DNA of 64,000 nucleotides, from the NCBI GenBank assembly GCA_945890485.1, contig CAMDCN010000021.1:85834-149833 (forward strand). The letters are read 5' to 3'. Every line of letters starts with the position of its first letter. Within the stretch, counting starts at the first letter, position 1. Below are positions 53,735 to 61,033 of the stretch, in pieces. Both the position numbers and the translations under genes were made by a program. A model generated the notes under the pieces. The model was not told where the DNA came from and searched no databases. It worked only from the letters and a program-made list of their open reading frames with translations. The stretch is from Candidatus Sulfopaludibacter sp. SbA3. GTDB taxonomy: Bacteria; Acidobacteriota; Terriglobia; Bryobacterales; Bryobacteraceae.

Positions 53735-54946
53735 ATGGCTAACGTTTTCCGGGGAGCGATCTGGCCTGCGGCCACGCTGCGTTTCGGCGGACTAGCGGCC
53801 GGTGCCCTCTTGTTCGAATGGCTTCTATTCAAGGGTGCACATCTCCTTCGCTGGGGCTGGAACGACCCTCGAACGGTAGAATCCGACGTGGTCCTCTACT
53901 TCGAGTGGGTCACCGCAATCGTCGCGGGGCGCTCGCCCTATATCGACTTTCCTGTGCCGTACCCGCCGGTCGCTCTCATGGTAACCCTGCTGCCTGGCGT
54001 CCTCGCCCGAAGCTACAGCGCTTACCTGATCGCCTACAGCCTGCTCATGTTTGCCGCCTCCGCGGTCCTGTTTGCGCTGACGGAATCTTACGCCCGACTC
54101 CTCCATAAGGACGTCAAACAAACGCTCGGATGGCTCACTGCGTTCCTCGTCCCCCTGTCCGGGCTGATCCTGTGGCGCTTCGATATCGTCGTTGCCGTCA
54201 CCACAATCGGCGCCCTGCTCTTGCTCGCCGGTGCCCGACCTGGGGCCGCTGGCAGCGTCGCCGCCCTCGGGGCGCTCGTCAAACTCGTTCCGGCGCTCGT
54301 ACTGGCCGTCCCCTTGCTCCGTCTCCACCGGGAAGCTCGCCCTGCCCTGCGGTCCGTTTTCATTTTCCTTCTCACTATCGCCATTGTGTGTACCGCTTGG
54401 TTCGCCTACGCCGGACCATCTCTCTACACCTCCTTCCGGATGCATTCCCAGCGCGGCCTCGAATTCGGATCGCTCTCCGCCGGAGTCCTTCTCCTCCTCG
54501 GCCAGTTCTTCCCGCAATCGGCTCGCGTAGTCACCACCAATCCCTGCCTATGTGTCGAGGTCGACCACGCCTGGGCCCCCTCGCTGGCCGCCGCCGCCCT
54601 GCCCCTCCAAGCCATTGCGCTTTCTCTCGCCGCCATCTGGATCTTTCTCCAACGGCGACGGAATGACGCCCGCGATCTCTCGCTGCTTTTTTTTCTCTAT
54701 ATCCTCACCGGCAAAGTCCTCTCGCCCCAATACCTCATCTGGACCGCCCCCTTTGTTGCCTTCCTTCCTCGCCTCCGTTTGCCCTTCCTCGTCGCTTGCA
54801 TCCTCACCACCGCCGTCTACCCGATCGGCTTTGATCTCCTCCGCCAGCAAGTCGCTTGGCCCATCGTCGCCCTTAATGTTCGTAACGCTCTTCTCATCTA
54901 TTGCGTCTGCCTGATCGTGAGCCCAACTCGCACGCCAGCAGACTGA
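53735..54946 (+). CDS. Polytopic membrane protein, GT87/DUF2029-like glycosyltransferase
   Basis: A 403-residue protein with about ten transmembrane helices. A luminal loop near residue 50 carries SDVVLYFEWVTAIVAGRSPY then IDFPVPYPPVALMVTLLPGV, where Asp and the YPP stretch match polyprenyl-phosphate-mannose-dependent GT-C enzymes (DUF2029/GT87). FFLYILTGKVLSPQYLIWTA near the C-terminus, with SPQYL, is also typical. It probably adds a sugar from a lipid carrier to an exported acceptor. It looks intact within an otherwise decayed stretch. Confidence 0.8.
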   Translation: MANVFRGAIWPAATLRFGGLAAGALLFEWLLFKGAHLLRWGWNDPRTVESDVVLYFEWVTAIVAGRSPYIDFPVPYPPVALMVTLLPGVLARSYSAYLIAYSLLMFAASAVLFALTESYARLLHKDVKQTLGWLTAFLVPLSGLILWRFDIVVAVTTIGALLLLAGARPGAAGSVAALGALVKLVPALVLAVPLLRLHREARPALRSVFIFLLTIAIVCTAWFAYAGPSLYTSFRMHSQRGLEFGSLSAGVLLLLGQFFPQSARVVTTNPCLCVEVDHAWAPSLAAAALPLQAIALSLAAIWIFLQRRRNDARDLSLLFFLYILTGKVLSPQYLIWTAPFVAFLPRLRLPFLVACILTTAVYPIGFDLLRQQVAWPIVALNVRNALLIYCVCLIVSPTRTPAD

Positions 54947-55344
54947 AGGCATGCCCAGCCCGGTGCCTTTTTGTCTTGGCAATCCGAACCCGCCGCCCTC
55001 GGCACGAAGGTCCGCGAAGACCAAAAGGCAATCTGGCCGTCGCCCACTTCTGCCTCGTCGCGGAGGCGGATGGCATGGTTCAAGATATGAAGGCTTCGGT
55101 GATGCGCTGCAGACAACGCTCGACCGCATCATCCCTTTGCGTTCCTGGGTCTTACGGTCCTGCTCGAACTGGGCACAGTTCATGTTTTCGGTGTAGCGGA
55201 AGATGGACTCCGCCCCGGCAGCTCTTATCTCCGGTGCGCATGTCTGCAAGGTGGCGATGACTTGGTCCCCCTCCATGACTTCATTCTTCCCACACCGTTT
55301 TGCCCGGTAAATCTCCACTTCTCCTCACGCGTTTGTGGAGAAGG
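54947..55344. other. Intergenic stretch with TA relic
   Basis: The only recognisable content is the minus-strand nucleotidyltransferase/HEPN relic at 55091-55276. The rest (54947-55090) shows no convincing gene on either strand. Confidence 0.5.
55091..55276 (-). pseudogene. Collapsed MNT-nucleotidyltransferase/HEPN (DUF86) toxin-antitoxin relic
   Basis: From an ATG at 55276 the minus strand reads EGDQVIATLQTCAPEIRAAG, like the first helix of small MntA nucleotidyltransferase antitoxins, but instead of the GS(F)-DxD active site it continues directly as RYTENMNCAQFEQDRKTQ and, after a frameshift, DDAVERCLQRITEA. The latter two are the hallmark of DUF86 HEPN proteins. A deletion has apparently joined the 5' end of one gene to the middle of its partner, followed by frame loss. 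Confidence 0.55.
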
Positions 55345-55737
55345 TCAGTTGGGGAGCCGCTTTCGGAGGCAAAGGTACAGTTGTCGACCGAGTTGGACCA
55401 GTATCCGGTAAATCGGATAGGTGCAGGCGAACCCGAGGGAGAGCAGATAGAAGGCGAAGGCGGAATCGGACAGGCAGGTTCCGCGGTGATTCGTGTCCAA
55501 GCAGCTGGATGCAAGGTGTGGAACGATCCCGCCGAGCGGGGCCGGCGAGTGTCCGAAGACGAAAGAGCCGGTGAGAGTGAGGACGACGGCCGCAAGGTGG
55601 GTCCGTTGGGGGGAGAAGAATCCGGCGGCAACGGACGTGAGGCCGACGACGCTGTAGAGGCAACTAGCACTGGGACGCAGGATGATCGGACGCTGAAGAG
55701 TGATAGTTTGGCAAACCCAGCCAATAGTGCTCCCCAA
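55345..55737 (-). CDS. Small hypothetical membrane protein
   Basis: A 130-residue ORF with two hydrophobic segments (SVVGLTSVAAGFFSP, AAVVLTLTGSFVFGHSP) and a third near the C-terminus (AFAFYLLSLGFACTYPIYRI), plus a Cys-containing loop (SSCLDTNHRGTCLSD). The C-terminal part resembles the fragment at 51900-52038, so it is likely a small accessory family. Start uncertain; it may be 5'-truncated. No function known. Confidence 0.5.
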   Translation of the reverse strand: MGSTIGWVCQTITLQRPIILRPSASCLYSVVGLTSVAAGFFSPQRTHLAAVVLTLTGSFVFGHSPAPLGGIVPHLASSCLDTNHRGTCLSDSAFAFYLLSLGFACTYPIYRILVQLGRQLYLCLRKRLPN

Positions 55738-55871
55738 TCCGTCGCGTTTCGGGAATCGTTAACAGTTTTGCCCATATTCCGCACAGCTTGATGGACGATG
55801 GTGAGCAGCAAAAGGTCGACGCACTTCGCGGAGCTCTGACCGAAAAGGCCTGCCGCCGCTTCGATAACGAC

Positions 55872-56054
55872 AGGGGTATTCAAGGACACGCGGATGCCTG
55901 TGTCGCTGGTCTTCGAAAATTTCGAACTGGGGCGAGCATCGAAGAAATCATGGAGTGGCATTACGTTACGCGCGGCCAGATCATCACTGTTTTGGAATTG
56001 GCGGCCCGCTGCCTGGATGCCGCGACGCCCCAAGGGTGCGGAACACCGGCGTAG
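55872..56054 (+). pseudogene. DUF433 relic, copy 2 (frameshifted)
   Basis: It reads GVFKDTRMPVSLVFENFELG then, after a single-base loss, ASIEEIMEWHYVTRGQIITV and LELAARCLDAATP. Compared with copy 1 the run of five G after GAACT has four G, which explains the shift. The 5' end before GVFK has no DUF433 similarity and contains stops, so it is also truncated. Confidence 0.75.
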
Positions 56055-56063
56055 GGAACGTAC

Positions 56064-56399
56064 GTTTTGCGGGACCACAGCGTACCTGCACCGCCACGCC
56101 ATCATTTGCCGGGACACGAGGTCATAGAGGCAGCCAGGATCGGATGGGAACTTTAGAGCAACGCCCAGCGGCTTGTAGCGGCGGAAGCCGACGAATTCGA
56201 AGTCATCGTAACTTCCGATAAGAATCTCCGCTATCAACAGAACCTGTCTAGCCGAAGGATTACGCTCGTGATTCTCGAACAGGGCCAATGGCCAGCGATC
56301 CGTTCTTCTGTTGGGCGCGTTCGCGATGCCGTGAGTGCTGCACAACAGAGGTTTCGTGGGAGTGGATATTCCATTCCCCTTCCCCAAAATACACCGTGA
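56064..56399 (+). pseudogene. DUF5615 (PIN-like) relic, copy 2, one in-frame stop
   Basis: Full-length frame: VLRDHSVPAPPRHHLPGHEV, IEAARIGWEL, TAG at 56154-56156, then AQRLVAAEADEFEVIVTSDK and NLRYQQNLSSRRITLVIL, ending LPQNTP. The conserved acidic PIN-like residues (D in RDH, E in AAEADEFEV, D in TSDKNL) remain. The start ATG is replaced by ACG. So three small lesions (start loss, TAG, none frameshift) silence an otherwise complete gene. Confidence 0.8.
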
Positions 56400-56659
56400 G
56401 AACTAATCATAGCTGGCGGCACGGTGCGGAATTGAGAGGTCTCCACGCCCCATACTTTGGGTAAGCGACCGGAGCAGCAGGAATTCGGCACCATTTCCGA
56501 CCAGCGGCGAGCCGTTCGAATGAAGAAGCGGTTCGAGGATCTTCCGGCCACCCAGTGCGGAGAAGTTGCTGCCAAAACGGAGGACAACCAATCGGGCTCA
56601 GATTGGCTGGTACGGAACGATTTTATTGGGGCCTACAATAGTGGCGGTTGGGGTTACCT

Positions 56660-57136
56660 ATGGAGCATGGAATTGCGGTGGCGTGTAGTGTCGAGATTAA
56701 TGCTTCGTGCGAGGACGTGTTCGATGTGATTCACGACTATGGAATTCGTCTGCACTGGGACACCCTGTTGAGCAAAGCATGCATCGTGGATGAAGGCGTG
56801 ACGGTAGCCGGCGTTGGCGTACGGACGCTATGCGTGGGGCGAGCGGCCTTCGGGAAGGCGGGGGTGGAGACTGTTTACGTTAGCTTTCAACGGGGACGGG
56901 TCGCCGCGGTTAAGCTCACGCGCGGCCCCTGGTTTCTCGAGGACTTTGCGGCTAGCATTCTTCACACCGCGATTCCATCGCCGGCGGGAGCGAGAAGCCG
57001 AGTCACTTACAACCTGCGAATTGCGGCGCGGCCTAGGTGGCTTCGCCTCGTGCTGAGTCCGGTACTTCGATTTGTTTTTCGAGTTGAGACCGGGAAGCGC
57101 CTTGCGTCGCTGAAACGCTATCTGGAGCGGAACTGA
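56660..57136 (+). CDS. SRPBCC-superfamily (polyketide cyclase/dehydrase-like) protein
   Basis: A 158-residue START-like domain: VACSVEINASCEDVFDVIHD, LHWDTLLSKACIVDEGVTVA, VYVSFQRGRVAAVKLTRGPW, GARSRVTYNLRIAARPRW and a C-terminal amphipathic helix (RLASLKRYLERN). Such domains bind hydrophobic ligands; the role here is unknown. The ATG at 56660 was preferred to the TTG at 56648. It lies 95 bases before the exosortase gene in the same direction, so co-expression is possible. Confidence 0.8.
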   Translation: MEHGIAVACSVEINASCEDVFDVIHDYGIRLHWDTLLSKACIVDEGVTVAGVGVRTLCVGRAAFGKAGVETVYVSFQRGRVAAVKLTRGPWFLEDFAASILHTAIPSPAGARSRVTYNLRIAARPRWLRLVLSPVLRFVFRVETGKRLASLKRYLERN

Positions 57137-57231
57137 TCGGCGTGCCTGTCGGGGTTCAGGGCATGTCTCGACGAATCAGCGGGTGAAGGCACGCACGGGG
57201 CCACTGCAAGAAGGGGGCGCCCCGCTATACT

Positions 57232-58815
57232 TTGGACTTGCGCCTGCGCCTGCTCATGTTAGCGCTCCTGTTGGGCTCCGAAGTTCTCATCGCTTCGCTA
57301 GCCTTCGACGGCGACCAACTTCCCCGCGATCCTTCCGGGTTGCTCTGGCTGCTTCGAAACGCCGGAGCCTGGGCTCATCGCTGGGTGCTCGGTGCGGCCG
57401 TATTCTTCGTCAGCTTCGCCTTCCTGAAACAGCAAACCATCCCCGCACCCTACCGAAGCCGCTTCCTTCGGCCCGGATGGCTGCTGGCCCATCTGGCCAC
57501 CCTCTCTGTATTTTTCGCTTTTGCGAGTTCAATCTACGCCGGCCAATCCAGTTCCAACCTCGTCATCGCCACGTGGGCGGTGTCCAGTCTCGCCGTCGCC
57601 GTCACCGCCGGTTGTACCGTTCTCCCTCCGGCCGCTTGGCGCGAATGGTTTGATCGTACCGGCTCACTCTGGCTGTACTCCGCTATCGGATCCGGCCTCG
57701 CCTGTTGCGCCGGTGCAATGGTCCGGTCTCTCTGGGAGCCCGTTACCGCCACCACGTTCGCGCTTGTCCAACTGCTGCTGAGCCTTGCCGTGAACCAAGT
57801 GGTCGTTCATCCGGAGCATATGCTCTTGGGTACCGCTAACTTCACGGTCATCATAAGCCCAGAGTGCTCGGGCATTGAAGGCATGGGTTTGTTTCTGATC
57901 TTCAGTGCCTTCTGGCTCATCCTGTTCCGCGACGAGCTTCGATTCCCTCACGCCCTTGCTCTCGTCCCGGTGGGAATCGTCGCCCTCTACCTTCTCAACG
58001 CCCTCCGGATCGCCGCGCTCGTACTTATCGGCGACGCCGGCTGGAAAGATATTGCCGTGCGCGGTTTTCACTCGCAAGCCGGGTGGATCGCCTTCAATGG
58101 TGTCGCCATTCTGGTGCTCATCGGAGCGCGCCGGATTACCTGGCTCCGCGCCGGGGCGGAGCCGGCCGACGCCGTCGACGAATTCCCAGCCGCTCCTTAC
58201 CTCATCCCGTTTCTTGCCTTGCTGGCCGCTGGAACTCTCTCCAGCGCCGTGACAGCGCATTTCGAGTGGCTTTACTCGCTCCGTCTGCTTGCCGCAGCGA
58301 TCGCGCTGTGGTACTTCCGTCACCGATACCAGAGCATCGATTGGAGGTTCGGGTGGCTCGCCGTGGCAGCCGGAGTAGCGGTTTTCGCTATCTGGATAAC
58401 CATCGACCGGCTGATGTCACCCGCGACGATCGCCACTGGGATGCCTCCTCAACTCGCCGACTCCTCATCGGCAGTACAGGTTGCCTGGCTAGCCGCTAGA
58501 CTCGGCGGCGCCGTCATTGCGGTTCCTGTTGTGGAAGAACTGGCCTTCCGCGGTTTCGGGCTCCGCCGGCTAATCGCCGACGACTTCGAGTCCGTTCCGT
58601 GGAACAGCGCTACCGTCGCCGCACTCAGCGTATCGTCAATAGCATTTGGCGTTCTGCATGGAGGGCTCTGGGTGGCTGGAATTCTGGCGGGCTTGATCTA
58701 TGGAGTGGTCATGGTGCGACGGGGGCGTCTAGGCGAATCTATCGGCGCACACGCGACCACGAATGCTCTGCTCGCCGCCTACGTGTTGCTCTCGGGACGA
58801 TGGGATTTGTGGTGA
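57232..58815 (+). CDS. Exosortase E/CPBP-protease fusion (VPEID-CTERM-type system)
   Basis: A 527-residue polytopic protein. Residues about 90-305 are an exosortase: catalytic Cys212 in IISPECSGIEGMGLFLIF, Arg259 in LLNALRIAALVLIG and His280 in VRGFHSQAGWIAFN. Residues about 330-527 are a CPBP (CAAX/Abi-type) intramembrane protease: EE435-436 in VPVVEELAFRGFGLRRLI, His476 in IAFGVLHGGLW, His507/Asn511 in GAHATTNALLAAY. All expected catalytic residues of both halves are present. The combined protein is the exosortase E architecture; it should cleave a C-terminal sorting signal. TTG at 57232 is assumed as start (ATG at 57256 possible). The only candidate substrate in the window is the peptide at 58958. 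Confidence 0.92.
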   Translation: MDLRLRLLMLALLLGSEVLIASLAFDGDQLPRDPSGLLWLLRNAGAWAHRWVLGAAVFFVSFAFLKQQTIPAPYRSRFLRPGWLLAHLATLSVFFAFASSIYAGQSSSNLVIATWAVSSLAVAVTAGCTVLPPAAWREWFDRTGSLWLYSAIGSGLACCAGAMVRSLWEPVTATTFALVQLLLSLAVNQVVVHPEHMLLGTANFTVIISPECSGIEGMGLFLIFSAFWLILFRDELRFPHALALVPVGIVALYLLNALRIAALVLIGDAGWKDIAVRGFHSQAGWIAFNGVAILVLIGARRITWLRAGAEPADAVDEFPAAPYLIPFLALLAAGTLSSAVTAHFEWLYSLRLLAAAIALWYFRHRYQSIDWRFGWLAVAAGVAVFAIWITIDRLMSPATIATGMPPQLADSSSAVQVAWLAARLGGAVIAVPVVEELAFRGFGLRRLIADDFESVPWNSATVAALSVSSIAFGVLHGGLWVAGILAGLIYGVVMVRRGRLGESIGAHATTNALLAAYVLLSGRWDLW

Positions 58816-58894
58816 GTGTGGCAATGGCAGGAGCCGATCAAGGTCCATTGCCGGTGGAAGTCTCTACTTTCGCTTTACAACCTTCCTATAACCA

Positions 58895-58923
58895 TTGACA
58901 GATGATCGCAAGGAAGTTATCCT
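58895..58923 (+). promoter_or_regulatory. Candidate sigma-70-like promoter for the sorting-signal peptide
   Basis: TTGACA (58895-58900), a 17-base spacer and TATCCT (58918-58923) lie 34 bases before the ATG at 58958. A small inverted repeat (AAGGAAG 58910-58916 with CTTCCTT 58922-58928) overlaps the -10. It would give the peptide its own transcript, separate from the exosortase gene. Confidence 0.5.
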
Positions 58924-58957
58924 TCCTTAGCTAAGCGTTGAGGGAGTATACAACATC

Positions 58958-59134
58958 ATGCAACTGAATCGAATCGTTCGCGCACTCGGATTGGGCCTTT
59001 GTTTCATCGCCCTGCCGGTGTCCATGATGGCGGATGTTCCCGTCGTCCCTGAACTGAATCCAAGCGCTGCCGTGTCGGCCGTCACGATGCTGGCTGGCCT
59101 CGGGCTGATTTTGCGCAGCCGCAAGCGGCAATAG
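58958..59134 (+). CDS. 58-residue exosortase substrate-like peptide (VPELNP sorting signal)
   Basis: A very short protein in three parts: a signal peptide (residues 1-25, GLGLCFIALPVSMMA), a tiny linker DVPVVPELNPS, and a C-terminal sorting signal made of VPELNP at 30-35, a hydrophobic helix (AVSAVTMLAGLGLIL) and the basic end RSRKRQ. VPELNP is a variant of the VPEID/PEP-CTERM motif. If signal peptidase cuts after Ala25 and the exosortase near the VPE, almost no mature chain is left. AGGGAG lies 11 bases upstream. Its place right after the exosortase E gene makes it the likely cognate substrate; its role is unknown. Confidence 0.8.
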   Translation: MQLNRIVRALGLGLCFIALPVSMMADVPVVPELNPSAAVSAVTMLAGLGLILRSRKRQ

Positions 59135-59415
59135 AGGTTGCTCGTCCTGACTCCCCTGCCCCGCTGATCTCGCGGCAGCGTTAGCCGCGATTTCCTCGAA
59201 CGGCAAGCGGTCACAGGTAACCGCGTGCTCGATACCCCGGCTGTATGCGCGGCCGAATCTGAAATGGCGGATGCATTAGGGCGGGCGAATTCCGCCTCGC
59301 TCGATTTCCGCCGATTGGTATAGACATCGCGCGGGATGGCGGTGCATTTTGGGGCCGCCGCCGAGCCCGCCAAGATCGCTCGCCTCTGCTGAACGGGGCG
59401 TGCTACGATTTCGGG
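59135..59415. other. Gap between peptide and HTTM-like gene
   Basis: About 280 bases with no gene seen. It includes the leader and probable promoter of the HTTM-like protein. Confidence 0.4.
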
Positions 59416-60840
59416 GTGCTAGAACGGGAAGAGCGGGATCCCCACCCAAAGGCCGCGACAGTGTTCTGCTTTTCCTGGGCCGCTGCCGAGCTTTTCGATT
59501 TGGCATGTTTTCCGGACTGGATCACCCATCCCGCGGGTATTGGACTGTTCCTGGCCGCCGTTAGCCTGCTGCTAAAGCCGTCCTCGTCAACCCGCTTGCT
59601 GACTCTGTGTTTGCTGGACGTGGCCTATCTCTGGGTAAAGTCGCCGTGGACGCCCAACCATTTTCTATTCAAGGGACTGGTCTGCCTGAGCCTCTTGGCG
59701 GTCGCCATACGACCTGGGCGCCGTGAAGCGTTTGCGGCGGAGGCTGCGGCCGTTCTGCGGCTGGAGCTGTGCGCGCTCTATTTCTTCTCCTTTTTTCATA
59801 AGCTTAATTGGGACTTTTTCGTCTCGCCCCACAGTTGCGCTGGCTTTATGCTGGCTGGCCTGTCGGAAAACCTTCCGTTCGTGCCCGCCGGCGGGTGGGT
59901 GGATGTTGGGGCGGTGTGGGGCACATATTTGATCGAAGGCGGATTGCCCGTTCTGCTGCTGATCCCACGCACGCGCTTCTGGGGACTGCTGTTGGCGTGG
60001 GGCTTCCACTTTCTCTTGAGTTTTCATCCGCGGCCCGGTATCTATGCCTTCTCGGCCATGATATATGCGCTGCTGAGTCTGTTTCTGCCGGCGGATTTCT
60101 ACGCTCACTGGGAGCGGCAAATAGCCAGCCGCCCGCGCTGGCTGGCCATACAGGAACGATTTCGGCAGAGCGGCCGGGCCTGGCTGAGGACTCTCTTTCT
60201 CGGGTCGGCCGCGGTCGCCGTAGTGGCGGCTGCCGGTCTGTTCGCGAGCGGCGTGAATTTGCGTGGCACCCGGGTGAGCGAGTGGCCGCGGTTGGCGGGG
60301 ATGGTCATCTGGATCCCTTATGCCTTGGCGCTACTCGCTGCCCTGTGGATCGGCTGGCCCCCGTCGGATCCGCGTCCGATCCGCTGGCGACCAGCCTACC
60401 GTTCGGCCGCCCTCGCCGTGGTGGCGTTGGTAATCCTCAATGGCCTGGCTCCTTACCTGGGATTTCAAACCGTCCGCGTCCTGTCTATGTTCTCGAATCT
60501 CCGCACGGAAGGGGGCGTTTCCAACCATATGCTGATTCCCGTGGTCTGGCAAATCGCTGACTATCAGACCGATCTGGTAGAGATTGTCTCGTCATCGGAG
60601 CCGGTGCTCCAGTTCTATGCTGACGCGCGCCAGTGGATTCCCTTCGCCGAGGTCCGCCGCCGCATCTGGGATTCGGCGGCACCTACGACGGTGAAGTTTA
60701 TTCGTCGCGGCCGAAACTACTCGGTGAACACCGGTGAACACGACGCAGCCGAACAGGTGCCTCCTTTGAACTTTTTGGCGCGCAAGATTCTGGCGTTTCG
60801 GGGTATCAATCAGAATGGCAGCGCCGAGTGTCTCTGGTGA
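59416..60840 (+). CDS. HTTM-like polytopic membrane protein (VKD-carboxylase-related)
   Basis: A 474-residue protein from a GTG at 59416, with about ten transmembrane helices. Conserved-looking parts are CALYFFSFFHKLNWDFFVSP (the Lys-Leu-Asn stretch of HTTM/vitamin-K-dependent-carboxylase-related families), GFHFLLSFHPRPGIYAFSAM and MFSNLRTEGGVSNHMLIP. The C-terminal 90 residues are soluble (FYADARQWIPFAEVRRRIWD). HTTM proteins are of unknown function, some linked to enzymes modifying exported proteins. It lies 281 bases after the exosortase substrate in the same direction. Confidence 0.75.
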   Translation: MLEREERDPHPKAATVFCFSWAAAELFDLACFPDWITHPAGIGLFLAAVSLLLKPSSSTRLLTLCLLDVAYLWVKSPWTPNHFLFKGLVCLSLLAVAIRPGRREAFAAEAAAVLRLELCALYFFSFFHKLNWDFFVSPHSCAGFMLAGLSENLPFVPAGGWVDVGAVWGTYLIEGGLPVLLLIPRTRFWGLLLAWGFHFLLSFHPRPGIYAFSAMIYALLSLFLPADFYAHWERQIASRPRWLAIQERFRQSGRAWLRTLFLGSAAVAVVAAAGLFASGVNLRGTRVSEWPRLAGMVIWIPYALALLAALWIGWPPSDPRPIRWRPAYRSAALAVVALVILNGLAPYLGFQTVRVLSMFSNLRTEGGVSNHMLIPVVWQIADYQTDLVEIVSSSEPVLQFYADARQWIPFAEVRRRIWDSAAPTTVKFIRRGRNYSVNTGEHDAAEQVPPLNFLARKILAFRGINQNGSAECLW

Positions 60841-61033
60841 GGGAGAGCGTGCAGCGTAACCACTGGGTTAGGATGGCTACAATGCCGAGCGATTCTGTCA
60901 CGTTCCGTCAGTTGCCGCCTTCCGAAGGCTACTCGAAAGTGAAAGGGGAACACGGTTCATCCTATTCGGAACTCCTTGCTTGCGGGGTGCGGCGGATGAG
61001 AAAGGGTGGCATCCGCCGGGGAACGAACTTCGC

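Noticed and set aside
55281..56387. A 368-codon minus-strand frame across the second DUF433/DUF5615 region
   Set aside because: It is the complement of the relics; the plus strand matches the families residue by residue, and the minus frame has no pattern.
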